Shown here: positions 11,301-22,052 of the stretch, piece after piece
Numbering within the stretch: position 1 is the stretch's first letter
Layout of the letters: each line of letters begins with the position of its first letter
Made by a program: the position numbers and the translations under genes
Assembly: GCA_018806915.1 (NCBI GenBank)
Contig: JAGKQI010000099.1
Coordinates: 1,240,001 to 1,304,000 of the forward strand
Source: Phytophthora colocasiae
Taxonomy: Eukaryota > Oomycota > Peronosporomycetes > Peronosporales > Peronosporaceae
Length of the DNA: 64,000 nucleotides
Direction: 5' to 3'
The notes under the pieces: generated by a model
Database searches by the model: none
What the model was told of the DNA's origin: nothing
The model's input: the letters and a program-made list of their open reading frames with translations, nothing else

Positions 11301-12908
11301 ACATTGATAAGGAAATTGCTGTGGACCAGCTAAGCAATCATGTAGCAGTACCTAGAAGTCTAAAAGAAGATCTGACTGGCGCACAAAGAAAACAGTGGCG
11401 CCAAGCGCTAGACTTAGAGTACGAATCGCTGCTAGAAAATGGCACGTGGAAGCTGACACGCTTACCACCAGGCCAAAAGGCACTGCCATGCCATTGGGTC
11501 CTCGCGGTAAAGTACAACGCGGATGGAACAATCGAACGCTTTAAAGCACGACTTGTAGCACAAGGAAATCACCAAGAATACGGTGTGGACTGCGATGATG
11601 TATACGCACCTGTGGCGCGGTTTGAATCACTCCGGCTAGTTCTGGCTATTGGGACGATCTTGGATTGTCACATTCATCAAATGGATGTTAGCACTGCATT
11701 CCTCAATGGATCGATGGAAGGCGAACAGCGGGTGTTCATGCATCAACCTCCGGGCTACAGACAGGCTAGACATGAAGGACTAGTGTGTGAGCTAAGAAAG
11801 AGCATTTATGGGCTGAAGCAAGCGCCAAAGATATGGTACAGAGTCTTGCACAAGTTTTTCATGAGCTTAGGTTTTGTCCGATGCAACAAGGAGTATTGCA
11901 TCTATGTCCAAAAAGTGGAGAACATTGATAATTGTGGTGGTCTATGTTGATGACCTTACCATCATGTCTCGTGACATGAGTTTGATCTACCAGTTAAAGA
12001 AAGATCTATCTTCGAGATTCAAGATGAAAGATCTCGGAGACATACACTACATCCTGAAGATGGAGGTCCGTAGAAATCGTGCACAGCGAAAGATGACCAT
12101 TTCACAGCACAAGTATGTAACCGAACTCTTGAAAAAGTTCAACATGGAGGACTGTACTCCAGTATCTACTCCACAACTCAGAGGAGTTGAACTAGTAGCA
12201 GAGACAGAAATGACAGCTAAAGAAATAGCTGATCAGAAATTTGATTTCCGAGGGCTTGTCGGGTCTCTGCAGTATCTAGTGAGAGGAACTAGACCAGACA
12301 TTGCCAACGCAGTGAGAGAACTAAGTAAGTTTCTATCGTGTTACAACCACACACACTGGGAGGCAGCACGGAGAGTGCTCAAATACTTGAAAGGGACGTC
12401 AACGTACGGTCTCCTTCTTGATGGGAATTCGAGAACGGTGACGTATGAAGTGTACACAGACGCAATCTTCGCGTGTCAACCCAAAGAACGTAAGTCGATT
12501 ACTGGGTATGTGATCACTATGGCTGGAACCAGTATTTCATGGTGTAGCAGTAAGCAGGCATCAGTTTCTCTTTCGACAGCTGAGGCTGAACTAATTGCCC
12601 TAAGTGAAGGAGCAAAGGAGAGCGAGTGGTTATGGTATCTGCTGAGAGAAATGGGATTTCCTCAAACGCAACCAGTGCAAGTATGGTGCGATAGCAAGTC
12701 GACCATAAGCACAGTAAAGAATGCAGGAAATCACAAAGCAACAAAGCACATACAAATACGATATTTGTTTACAAGAGATTTAGTAGAGGAAGGAAGGTTA
12801 GATGTACATTACTGTCGGACCGATGACATGGCTGCAGACATCTTAACTAAAGCTCTACCAACAGGACAGTTTGCAAAGCTTCGCGAACTCATTGAGTCAA
12901 AGACCTAA
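8302..12908 (+). pseudogene. Copia-A unit 2 gag-pol, diverged gag segment
   Basis: The domain order is that of unit 1. The pol part from about 9480 onward matches units 1 and 3 apart from indels, but the gag part (about 8440-9430) carries around twenty substitutions and a stop codon in the zinc-knuckle region (9118-9120, ACGTAAAATCGC for GGTACAATCGC). Other breaks: the T run near 9780, the shared integrase frameshift at 10201-10205, a missing C near 10168, a missing G near 11930 that breaks reverse transcriptase just before YVDD, and a missing G near 12894 that changes the C-terminus. The two-part divergence suggests the gag segment came from another sublineage. Confidence 0.87.
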
Positions 12909-12934
12909 AGACTACCATCGACACTTAGTGGGAG

Positions 12935-13361
12935 TGTTGCGCCCGATCTCCACTGGGGAGACCAGGCGCAGAGGAGAACCCTCTGTGGAGTCAGCTGTGT
13001 CGGTAGACAACCGACACATCTGATCTCCAGATGGGTTCAGTGGCTACTGAGCCAACAGATTTGTATTTGAGTTAATTAAGGCTATAGTTTAGCTAAGGTT
13101 AATCAAGTGACGATACAGTCTGTGGTCAGTTGACAAGTACGTAGCCAAGCTGTGATTGGCTAGTACCGTCTCTCTGGAGAGAGGCACCATTTGTGCGATG
13201 AGGAACCGGAGGCAAGAGGGAGAGGATTCATTCCTCTCACAACCGCTTTTGCTTCGGACTGAGCACGTTCGTAAGGATAGCATAAGTTAGCGGTAGAGAG
13301 AGATAAAATCAATAAAGACAGTTGATTAAAGACATTCTCTTAGCGTTTATTCACTTTAACA
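12935..13361 (+). repeat. Copia-A LTR 3
   Basis: This 427-bp copy is shared between units 2 and 3 and appears identical to LTRs 1 and 2. Confidence 0.93.
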
Positions 13362-13383
13362 TTTCAAGTGAGAGTGCCAAGTG

Positions 13384-16300
13384 ATGACCAGCAACGCAGC
13401 CAGCAACGCCTTCGACAGGCTCGTCTTCCCGAGCGACCCGAAGCAATTCGGTGTCTGGAAGGATTTGATCATCGGTCATCTGCGCCAGAAAAGTGCTGCG
13501 CAACGACGTGACGCAGTGGTCAAGGGGCAAGACGAGCCAGCTTTCGCGTACGAGACGCTACTGCAGAGGCAGTGCATTGTGCCAACGCTCCGAGACGGGT
13601 GCGACGAGGCAACGATTCGGGCCAACAAGTGGCAGCAAGTTGTGCTGACCGACCAGGATGCCTACATCCGGTCGATGTTAAGTCAGACGCTACCAAGGTC
13701 GTACCTTGAGGCGCTGCGCGTCTCTTTCAACGAAGAGAGTCTGCCAGCCGCGTGGGCACGACTGGAGACAACGTTCGGCAAATCCAACGCGCAAGGAATG
13801 GCCACTCTGATTACAGAGTTCGACAAAGCTTTGTCGATGGATTTCAGCTCCGTGGGTGAGCTGATCCAGCGCGTCAAGGAGGCGCGTAATCGAGTCAATC
13901 GCCAGTCGCGTGAAACCCTGGGCAATCTGACGATGATCCCCAACCAGTTTGCGGCCATGAAGGTCCTGGCTCTGTTTCCAAGCCAGTATTGGGGTAATCA
14001 AGTCGACTACAGCGCTCAAGGCTTCTGCCTTGACAAAGTCGAGGCCATGCTACGCAACGTGTTCATGAACAAGAGCAGTAGCGAGATTCAAGCGATGACT
14101 TCAATGTCGGCAGTACCGGTTCATCACGTGAAAAACCGGGCCAGCTTGGGCAAGCGCAAGATTCCAAAGAGCGATGAGTGCTTCTACTGCGATGGAAGGT
14201 ACAATCGCAAACGACAGGCCACACAGGAGGGTGGACTGTCCTGCGAAGCAACGTGACGAAGCCAGGGGCTGTCACCGATCCAACATCTTCCAGAAGGCCA
14301 AGGAAACCGGTGTTGCTCATGCGAAGAGCAAAAGGGCGGATCGAAAAAGAAAGTCCGAGTGGAGATTCCGGTGGACGCGGCTTTCGTCAAGCCGTCCAGC
14401 AAGCCAACGCCTGTTGCTGCGGCACGTGCAGAAGATCCACTGTGGAACATGCTGACACCGGAACAAGCCAAGGCCGACATTGATGCGCTGATGGCATCTC
14501 CACCCCCAACCCCAGGATCGCCTGTGGTATCGGATACGCCGATGAGTGACGACGACGACGTCGATGACTTCGAACCGAAGAAGGTACCGGTGCTTACCGG
14601 AAAAGTCTCGGAAGCTTCCAGCAGCATCCAGAAGGCGTCTACCGACATCGAGAAGACGGTAAGAGCTTTGTACCCACAACTGATTGAACGAACAGTTACT
14701 GACGTGTCGTGTTGTGATTGGGTGTTAGACTCCGGCTGCGGCTACGGATTAACGGCCGACGAGTCGCTGTTTGTGCGCAAACAGCCAAGCCAAACGTTTA
14801 GTTTTACGTTCGGAGAAGGGAGTAAACTTAACAATACACACGTTGGCTCTGTTAAACTCTATTTTTTGGGTCCAGACGGTATTAAACCGTTTCAATTTGA
14901 TAATATGGCATTAGTTCCAAAGGCAAAAGCCAACATACTAAGTGAGTACTGGCTAAAAAGGAAAGGTTATCAAATTGTTGAGAGTGCAAATGGACAGTAC
15001 AAGTTTGTACTGTGGAAGCGTAAGCTAGCATTTGTGGCTATTGCTGTGAATGGAGCTTACTATGTACAAGGTCGTACACTTAGAGACAGACAGATATACT
15101 GTGCAGCAGTAAAGACAAGACCTGTGCAGCCGCTAAGAATGGCAGGTTGTACACAGGTCAAGACTGCTTTGACTGAGTGGCATGTCAGACTGGGACATCT
15201 AAACAGAGACAAGTTGATCGATGTGATGAGTAGCAACCTGATACCAGGGCTCCCTAGTTACAGCAGGACTGCGCTCACAAAGTTCCATTCTTCTGTCACA
15301 CATGCACAGAGATGAAGATGCGGAGGATGAGCTACAGGAACATGGTGGGCACGAGAGACAATCGTCCCATAAGTACTATCCACATGGACACGAACGGTCC
15401 TATCAAAAAGCTCGGAGTGTACGGAGCAGTTGGCTCTATCCGATACTTCCTCAGTATCATTGACGATCATACATCGTGGCGATGGACATTTGTCCTTCGC
15501 AAGAAAACGGAGGTGCAGGTCAAAGTAAAAGAACTGTTGACACGTTTAGAACGAGATGGAAAGTTTACAATAACACGCATCAGATCCGATGGCGGGACGG
15601 AGTTTGTGAACGAAGCACTTAAAACGTATTGCACAAGCAAAGGAATCAGCTTTCAAACATCAAATCCATACAGTCCAGAGGAAAATGGAGCAGCTGAGAG
15701 AGACCACCAAACCAAGATGGGAAAGGTACGGTGCGCTCTAAAAGATGCAGACATGCCGGCTAAGTGGTGGCCAGAGGCACTCAAATACATGACGTATGTG
15801 CAGAATTGCACGCCGATGAGTCGCCTAAAGAACCGAACACCGTATGAATTAGTGAAAGGAACACACCCGGATGCAAGAACGCTCCAAGTATGGGGATGTG
15901 TCTGCTTTGCATACGTGCCAGAAGCTATCCGAAAAGACAAGAAGTTGTCGGCACGAGCCATAAAGTGCAGATTCTTGGGAATCACCGAAGACACAAAAGG
16001 GTTTCTGACTTCTGGATGTGCACAACAACAAGTTTATGGTCGCTAGATCAGTGACATTTGACACAGAAAATGCATCAGGAATCATCCTAATATCCTTAGG
16101 AAAGGATCCAGATAAGTTGACGGATGCTGAGTTGGAAGAGATCGACTCTCTAGATCAAATGTCAACAACGGAGGAAGTCACTTCCAAAGTTCCTGTCGCC
16201 GAGCAAGGCACGGAAAAGTTGTCCAAAGCAGTGGGAGTCAAGCGCAAATCAGTGACAACTACTGAAGCAGTGGGAGTTCCTCGCGAATCACAGAGAGCAA

Positions 16301-18018
16301 AGAGAGCTCCTATGGAGGCATCAACGAAGCCACAAAGGACAAGGAAACGTCCAGAACGATACGAAGACTATAAGTGTTTTCAAACCCACATTGATAAGGA
16401 AATTGCTGTGGACCAGCTAAGCAATCATGTAGCAGTACCTAGAAGTCTAAAAGAAGATCTGACTGGCGCACAAAGAAAACAGTGGCGCCAAGCGCTAGAC
16501 TTAGAGTACGAATCGCTGCTAGAAAATGGCACGTGGAAGCTGACACGCTTACCACCAGGCCAAAAGGCACTGCCATGCCATTGGGTCCTCGCGGTAAAGT
16601 ACAACGCGGATGGAACAATCGAACGCTTTAAAGCACGACTTGTAGCACAAGGAAATCACCAAGAATACGGTGTGGACTGCGATGATGTATACGCACCTGT
16701 GGCGCGGTTTGAATCACTCCGGCTAGTTCTGGCTATTGGGACGATCTTGGATTGTCACATTCATCAAATGGATGTTAGCACTGCATTCCTCAATGGATCG
16801 ATGGAAGGCGAACAGCGGGTGTTCATGCATCAACCTCCGGGCTACAGACAGGCTAGACATGAAGGACTAGTGTGTGAGCTAAGAAAGAGCATTTATGGGC
16901 TGAAGCAAGCGCCAAAGATATGGTACAGAGTCTTGCACAAGTTTTTCATGAGCTTAGGTTTTGTCCGATGCAACAAGGAGTATTGCATCTATGTCCAAAA
17001 AGTGGGAGAACATTGGATAATTGTGGTGGTCTATGTTGATGACCTTACCATCATGTCTCGTGACATGAGTTTGATCTACCAGTTAAAGAAAGATCTATCT
17101 TCGAGATTCAAGATGAAAGATCTCGGAGACATACACTACATCCTGAAGATGGAGGTCCGTAGAAATCGTGCACAGCGAAAGATGACCATTTCACAGCACA
17201 AGTATGTAACCGAACTCTTGAAAAAGTTCAACATGGAGGACTGTACTCCAGTATCTACTCCACAACTCAGAGGAGTTGAACTAGTAGCAGAGACAGAAAT
17301 GACAGCTAAAGAAATAGCTGATCAGAAATTTGATTTCCGAGGGCTTGTCGGGTCTCTGCAGTATCTAGTGAGAGGAACTAGACCAGACATTGCCAACGCA
17401 GTGAGAGAACTAAGTAAGTTTCTATCGTGTTACAACCACACACACTGGGAGGCAGCACGGAGAGTGCTCAAATACTTGAAAGGGACGTCAACGTACGGTC
17501 TCCTTCTTGATGGGAATTCGAGAACGGTGACGTATGAAGTGTACACAGACGCAATCTTCGCGTGTCAACCCAAAGAACGTAAGTCGATTACTGGGTATGT
17601 GATCACTATGGCTGGAACCAGTATTTCATGGTGTAGCAGTAAGCAGGCATCAGTTTCTCTTTCGACAGCTGAGGCTGAACTAATTGCCCTAAGTGAAGGA
17701 GCAAAGGAGAGCGAGTGGTTATGGTATCTGCTGAGAGAAATGGGATTTCCTCAAACGCAACCAGTGCAAGTATGGTGCGATAGCAAGTCGACCATAAGCA
17801 CAGTAAAGAATGCAGGAAATCACAAAGCAACAAAGCACATACAAATACGATATTTGTTTACAAGAGATTTAGTAGAGGAAGGAAGGTTAGATGTACATTA
17901 CTGTCGGACCGATGACATGGCTGCAGACATCTTAACTAAAGCTCTACCAACAGGACAGTTTGCAAAGCTTCGCGAACTCATTGGAGTCAAAGACCTAAAG
18001 ACTACCATCGACACTTAG
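13384..18018 (+). pseudogene. Copia-A unit 3 gag-pol, least damaged copy
   Basis: The unit has the same domain order and the fewest breaks. Gag is open from the ATG at 13384 to about 14209, where one extra A shifts the frame; a missing A near 14331 follows. Protease and early integrase are open up to the shared frameshift at 15288-15292. The integrase core (DD-E region) is open at 15312-16004, where an extra T (TTTCTGACTTC for TTTCGACTTC) breaks it again. The last 666 codons (16018-18018), with reverse transcriptase YVDD and RNase H, are uninterrupted. This is the best reference for the family. Confidence 0.88.
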
Positions 18019-18024
18019 TGGGAG

Positions 18025-18451
18025 TGTTGCGCCCGATCTCCACTGGGGAGACCAGGCGCAGAGGAGAACCCTCTGTGGAGTCAGCTGTGTCGGTAGGCAA
18101 CCGACACATCTGATCTCCAGATGGGTTCAGTGGCTACTGAGCCAACAGATTTGTATTTGAGTTAATTAAGGCTATAGTTTAGCTAAGGTTAATCAAGTGA
18201 CGATACAGTCTGTGGTCAGTTGACAAGTACGTAGCCAAGCTGTGATTGGCTAGTACCGTCTCTCTGGAGAGAGGCACCATTTGTGCGATGAGGAACCGGA
18301 GGCAAGAGGGAGAGGATTCATTCCTCTCACAACCGCTTTTGCTTCGGACTGAGCACGTTCGTAAGGATAGCATAAGTTAGCGGTAGAGAGAGATAAAATC
18401 AATAAAGACAGTTGATTAAAGACATTCTCTTAGCGTTTATTCACTTTAACA
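18025..18451 (+). repeat. Copia-A LTR 4
   Basis: The terminal 427-bp LTR differs from the others at one base (G instead of A near 18096). It is followed by the ATGTC duplication and then by hAT transposase sequence. Confidence 0.93.
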
Positions 18452-18456
18452 ATGTC
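18452..18456. repeat. Right target-site duplication of the Copia block
   Basis: ATGTC follows the last LTR (ending TTTAACA) and matches the copy at 2765-2769. One pair of duplications frames the whole three-unit block, so the block entered or grew at a single insertion site. Confidence 0.9.
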
Positions 18457-18672
18457 CATAGTGACGGGGATTCGTTGTCGAACGCAACGCTCCAGCACTC
18501 GCTCATAGTCTGGGTGGCGCCGCAGATGCGAGATGAGGTTATGATAGCCGCGACTTCGGTCCTGAAAGATGAAGGTGTTGCATCCGTTGCAGGTTCTTCC
18601 TCCGCTTGTTTGGTCTCGATACATCAACGAACAGATCTCCTTGTTCGAGAGACCAGGGTCTAAGGTAGCCAT
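18457..18672 (-). pseudogene. hAT transposase, N-terminal BED-finger part
   Basis: From the ATG at 18672 this minus-strand piece encodes about 70 residues with a BED-type zinc finger: a C-x2-C pair (CNGC) followed by HLRRH, the DNA-binding module at the N-terminus of many hAT transposases. The frame runs into the Copia LTR at 18451. The last codons around the ATGTC duplication continue in frame with those at 2769 across the insertion, so this is the same gene as the piece at 1303-2769. The start was chosen because the finger follows within 30 residues; an upstream in-frame methionine at 18780 is possible. Confidence 0.82.
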
Positions 18673-18951
18673 GGATGACGAGGGTGAACAAGTTGAGTAG
18701 AAGAGTGTTGGACTTGGTTCGCAAAATCGGAAATGCCAGCATGAGAGTGGCTGTGGTCCCCGGCACGGTATAACGCCCACCGGGAGAAGTTTCGAGGACT
18801 GCTTTACTCCTCGACTCTCACCGGATCTTTATAGTATCTTATAAGTTGAAGTTGACAATAATATTGTCAATTAAGGGTACGTTCATCAATAAGGGATTGA
18901 GACGCCTCCAGCCCCGTCAATCCCTAATCCCTACTTATTTGGAGAGCCCTG

Positions 18952-18960
18952 CATGGAGAA
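18952..18960. repeat. Right target-site duplication of the hAT element
   Basis: CATGGAGAA directly follows the right terminus (GGAGAGCCCTG) and repeats the left copy at 1144-1152. Effector coding resumes at the next base. Confidence 0.85.
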
Positions 18961-19105
18961 CGTACTCGAGTCGTGGCGCACGGGTTTTCAGTCGGTAGAT
19001 GACGCTGTCATGTACATGAAGTCTCTGAACATGGATTTCGACGCTATCAACCACTTTGTGACTGCGTATCGCGCCCACATTCAGAAATACGGGCGCCCTT
19101 ACTAG
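18961..19105 (+). pseudogene. RXLR-dEER effector, 3' part (separated by transposon)
   Basis: These 145 bases encode the C-terminal effector part of the gene whose 5' part lies at 932-1152. The piece aligns with the C-terminus of the intact paralogue at 21684-22052, including the tryptophan near its start, the SVD-A-MKS helix region and the final GRP plus aromatic residue. The two parts sum to 366 bases, 121 codons plus stop, against 122 codons plus stop in the paralogue. The frame is therefore kept if one copy of the 9-bp duplication is counted. No start codon or signal peptide of its own is present, so the fragment is unlikely to give an effector alone. The fold is probably a short WY-like helical module (inference). 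Confidence 0.88.
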
Positions 19106-19169
19106 AAAGCTGAGCAAACGACAAGCCCACTGGGTTCTTACAGCAAACACCGAAGTGATTCTCTTTCCA

Positions 19170-20615
19170 TTATTGTTGTCTTACCTTTGCTGGAATAGTA
19201 TCTGTAATTGGGTTCAGAGTTTCAAGTATCAAGGCCCGCGCAAGCTTCATCTCTTCGTATTGGCCCAGTAACACCAGAACCTGCCGTAGGGCTTGTTCTT
19301 CGTTCTTGCGTTGTACACTGCCAGCATCCACATCTCCTCCGTTAATTTCACAGCTATCGTTCCAAAGTGGACATCCACAATCCTTTGTATACACACCATC
19401 TTTTGTGTAGTAGCGTAAGCTGTAGTGCCGCAATGCCTGTCGAAAGCCCTCCTCCAGCATCTCCACTTTCTTTGCAGCAGCTTCCTCGAGTCTTTGCTTT
19501 TTCTCCTCGAACTTCTTCTCCAGTTCACGTTTATCTAGCTTGTACTGCAGTTGGAACTCTTGTCGCAGTCTGGCGTATTCCGCGTCGACGGCTTCAGCCA
19601 CTTCCACCTGGATCTTGGTGGGAAGACTCTTCTCCAGCCCATCGCCAGCCTTCGATTTGCGTGAAAACGGACGAATGGACTTGGAGAGTGAAAACAACGG
19701 AAGACCTTCCGCTTGTGTCCGCGCGTACAGCGCGTGAAGCTGTTCGAGTTGGAGGTTCTGCTCTTCCTGCTTCAATCGACTGGCAATGAGCTGTTCCTGT
19801 AGAAGTTGGTTGGTCGTGGCCAGTTGTCGAACGAGGGCAGCGATCTGCGGGTTTTCACGCAGTAGAGCGTCAACGTCCGGAAGTGTAGAATCTCCTGAAT
19901 CAAGTCGACATCGTCTACTAGTAGTAACCGCTGTCAAATGTCCTGATCCTTTGGCCAAAAACCGGAGGAAGCGTAACAGCACGAACTTCCTCTCTGTTCC
20001 CAGCCTTCCGATCAATTTGCCGTGCAATTGCTGCAATGAGTGCACTTCCTCCCCATCCACAGCATGGAGGATGTCTCCGACCAGTATCTTCCCACAAGCT
20101 TCCGCCGGTCCAATATCTCCTTCACTTAGCCTCCGGAATGACTGTACCACGAGCACTTGTCCTGTTCCTTCTTCCTCCTTTCTCACCCCCACATCTAGTC
20201 CAATTCCATGTGCATCTGTCTGTAGTAGGACGTCGAGATACTGCACGTGTTGTTGGTTATCTAGCACTCCATCTACTTCCTCCTCAACGTTTTCTTCTTC
20301 ATCCGGTAGACATTGATACGTCACTTCGAACATCTTCTTGTCGGCTTCAGTGTCGGATTTTTCATACGTTTCTTCCAATGGTGGAGTATTTTCTTCGACA
20401 GGTTCTTCTTCCACTTCAATTGGGATGTCTTGTTCCTCTCCAGTTTGTTCCTTCACTAGATTTTGATCGGATGTTACAATTGACACGCGCTTGCTCTTCC
20501 AGTCTATGGACCGAAGGAAGAACGTAGTCACCAGCCCTGTATTGGCTTTCGCAACAGAACCTCCAGACCCAGAGGGGGCCGTAGAGGGGGAGCAATCAGG
20601 TGTGTTCCTCTCCAT
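19170..20615 (-). CDS. PDZ-domain, coiled-coil protein
   Basis: The reading frame encodes 481 residues from the ATG at 20615. An in-frame methionine 61 codons earlier (20798) is less likely because that stretch has no protein-like character. An acidic region (E-rich, about residues 70-130) is followed by a PDZ-like domain (about 150-240: LDVGVRKEEEGTGQVLVV, then GKILVGDILHAVDGEEV, then the LHGKLIG helix). Then comes a long coiled coil rich in Q, E, K and L (about 270-420). PDZ domains bind C-terminal peptides, so a scaffold or trafficking role is plausible; no specific orthologue is recognised. A GTAAG near the C-terminus could be a splice donor, so the last few residues are uncertain. Confidence 0.75.
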   Translation of the reverse strand: MERNTPDCSPSTAPSGSGGSVAKANTGLVTTFFLRSIDWKSKRVSIVTSDQNLVKEQTGEEQDIPIEVEEEPVEENTPPLEETYEKSDTEADKKMFEVTYQCLPDEEENVEEEVDGVLDNQQHVQYLDVLLQTDAHGIGLDVGVRKEEEGTGQVLVVQSFRRLSEGDIGPAEACGKILVGDILHAVDGEEVHSLQQLHGKLIGRLGTERKFVLLRFLRFLAKGSGHLTAVTTSRRCRLDSGDSTLPDVDALLRENPQIAALVRQLATTNQLLQEQLIASRLKQEEQNLQLEQLHALYARTQAEGLPLFSLSKSIRPFSRKSKAGDGLEKSLPTKIQVEVAEAVDAEYARLRQEFQLQYKLDKRELEKKFEEKKQRLEEAAAKKVEMLEEGFRQALRHYSLRYYTKDGVYTKDCGCPLWNDSCEINGGDVDAGSVQRKNEEQALRQVLVLLGQYEEMKLARALILETLNPITDTIPAKVRQQ

Positions 20616-21090
20616 TGTCAATTGCTTATGACAACCTAAAACTGAATACCAAAAAGATCGCGACCTTTCGGATATACAAGACATGGTGGATAACCCCTGG
20701 CAGTGCACATACAAAGTGGTGGGGTGAGTCACACTGGTTGATCGAACGCTGGACGAATTTTTGCATTGGTTTTGAGACAGTACTGACAGATCATGCATCA
20801 GTGACGATGATGCAGCATCAGGCTGAATTCAGACTGCCACGTTGTTGTGCCGGTCCGATTTATCTTGCGATTTGGACGCTTTGCTGCACGTTTTTAAATA
20901 AGCTTATTTATTTAAATAAATGACAAGCTCAAACGGGTATACATGTATACAATAAATGTGTTACTTCACACAGTTGCTAGCGCTTTTTCCTGTAGTTAGC
21001 GAAGATGTACCATTGGCAGATATGTTCATGAGCATGCCTTCTATGATAGAATCTATCTGCCAAGTTTCGCTGTAGTAAATCTCTCTACCC
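20616..21090. other. Intergenic, AT-rich palindromic patch
   Basis: No gene is recognised here. Around 20896-20920 there is an AT-rich self-complementary stretch (AAATAAGCTTATTTATTT). It may hold the promoter of the PDZ gene on the minus strand. Confidence 0.4.
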
Positions 21091-21522
21091 TTGTTGACCA
21101 TCAAAAATGAGAGGACTATACCTACCTCGAGGACGTTCTGCAGGAAGGTCGCCTGTACCGCGCCACCAGAAGCCTTCGCACCGACTGGGAGAATGGGACC
21201 CTCTAGGAAGATGTCACGAGCAACCCAGACCGACCCTATGCGGCGCATCACAAGCGGGATCTACGCTATCAACGTCGTCATTCACCCACAATATGGCACC
21301 AGTTTCATTCTGAAGGTTGGGCATTCCAAGGACATCCTCCGTCGACTTCACGAGCACCAACAGACTGGCTCAAATCTACGCATACACGGCGAGGTGGAAT
21401 TCCTTTTTGGCATGGAGATAGACACGTGCGATCGAGTCGTCTCTGCTCAAGGTCATGCTGACGGAGTTCGGCTTTTCTCGCGCTACTGTTTATACCATAC
21501 AATGAAGGGCGATCGACGCTGA
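21091..21522 (+). pseudogene. Relic related to the 28.5-30.2 kb gene (GIY-YIG-like?)
   Basis: Two pieces in different frames match the gene relic at 28540-30159. First, TYLEDVLQEG with a following R-S-L-R-x-D-W-E-N block (about 21115-21205, ended by a stop). Second, FILKVGHSKDILRRLHEHQQ with HGEVEFLFGMEID (about 21303-21425). The K(V/I)G-x4-L-x-R-L-x2-H pattern resembles GIY-YIG/T5orf172-like domains found in viral and mobile-element proteins; this assignment is weak. Frame breaks and the missing N-terminal part show it is not a working gene. Confidence is good that the two relics are related, low for the domain name. Confidence 0.5.
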
Positions 21523-21618
21523 TTATGATGGATTATATCGCCAAACATCATAAGTGATGAGTGCTGTTCGATAACACACACCAAGTGCGCTGCCACTCGA
21601 GGCGGACACCAACCAACC

Positions 21619-21636
21619 TTCAGTTCTCAAACATCC
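21619..21636 (+). promoter_or_regulatory. Oomycete-type initiator (INR) before intact RXLR gene
   Basis: TTCAGTTCTCAAACATCC lies about 60 bp before the ATG at 21684 and matches the initiator-like site at 873-890 of the broken paralogue. The rest of the upstream DNA is diverged, so the match suggests selection on the site. Confidence 0.5.
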
Positions 21637-21683
21637 AGCAAGTGCCAACGCAAGCAATTCCAAGCCCAACCTCCAGTCCAAGA

Positions 21684-22052
21684 ATGCGTTTCGCGTACAT
21701 TTTGCTCGTGGCTGCTGTCGCCCTCCTTTCTTCCGACATCGTGCAGGCAATGAGGGCTGAGGGTGAGAGTCGACTGTTGCGCTCACACAAGACGACGGCC
21801 GACGATAGCATTGAAGAGGAGCGCGGTGGACTTGACAAGTCTGTTGTCAACAAGCTGCCGGAACACTTCAGCAAGATGTACAATTCGAAATCAACAATGA
21901 GCAACACCTTATCGTCGTGGTACAAGGATTGGCGGTCTGTTGACGAAGCGATCGATCACATGAAAAGCCAGGGAATGGAGTTCGATGCGATCGCGTATTT
22001 CGTCAAGAAGTACCGAAAGTATATCAAAGCTCAGGGTGGCCGGCCTTTCTAA
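21684..22052 (+). CDS. RXLR-dEER effector, intact
   Basis: A 122-residue secreted effector. The signal peptide covers residues 1 to about 22 (MRFAYILLVAAVALLSS), RLLR is at 30-33 and EEER at 44-47, followed by an approximately 75-residue helical C-terminal domain with a W-x-K-x-W pattern and conserved tyrosines, possibly a short WY-type fold. RXLR effectors are secreted during infection and act inside plant cells, usually on immunity; the target here is unknown. The ATG at 21684 starts the signal peptide and lies about 60 bp after an initiator-like site; an upstream in-frame ATG at 21561 precedes that site. It is the intact paralogue of the transposon-split gene at 932/18961 and has no intron. 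Confidence 0.93.
   Translation: MRFAYILLVAAVALLSSDIVQAMRAEGESRLLRSHKTTADDSIEEERGGLDKSVVNKLPEHFSKMYNSKSTMSNTLSSWYKDWRSVDEAIDHMKSQGMEFDAIAYFVKKYRKYIKAQGGRPF

Larger units (their letters stand above)
2770..18451 (+). mobile_element. Three-unit tandem Copia (Copia-A) array with four LTRs
   Basis: Four 427-bp direct LTRs (2770, 7853, 12935, 18025) alternate with three Copia bodies: LTR-body-LTR-body-LTR-body-LTR. Each LTR starts TGTTG and ends AACA. A purine-rich tract (AGTGGGAG) directly precedes LTRs 2-4, as expected of a polypurine tract. Bodies encode Gag, protease, integrase, reverse transcriptase and RNase H in Copia order. Neighbouring bodies share the LTR between them, and only one 5-bp duplication pair flanks the block. 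That points to unequal recombination between LTRs, or insertion of a concatemer, rather than three separate insertions. The LTRs look identical except for one base in the last (GGTAGGCAACC against GGTAGACAACC), so the event is young. Confidence 0.92.
1153..18951 (-). mobile_element. hAT-family DNA transposon carrying a nested Copia block
   Basis: The left end reads CAGGGGTCTCCAAA and the reverse complement of the right end reads CAGGGCTCTCCAAA, so the termini are short imperfect inverted repeats of the CAGGG type usual for hAT elements. The direct flanking repeat CATGGAGAA fits hAT integration. The minus strand carries a transposase with an N-terminal BED-like zinc finger and the hAT C-terminal dimerisation region. 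Without the Copia block (2770-18451 plus one 5-bp duplication) the element would be about 2.1 kb. It sits inside the coding region of an RXLR effector gene. Confidence 0.88.
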
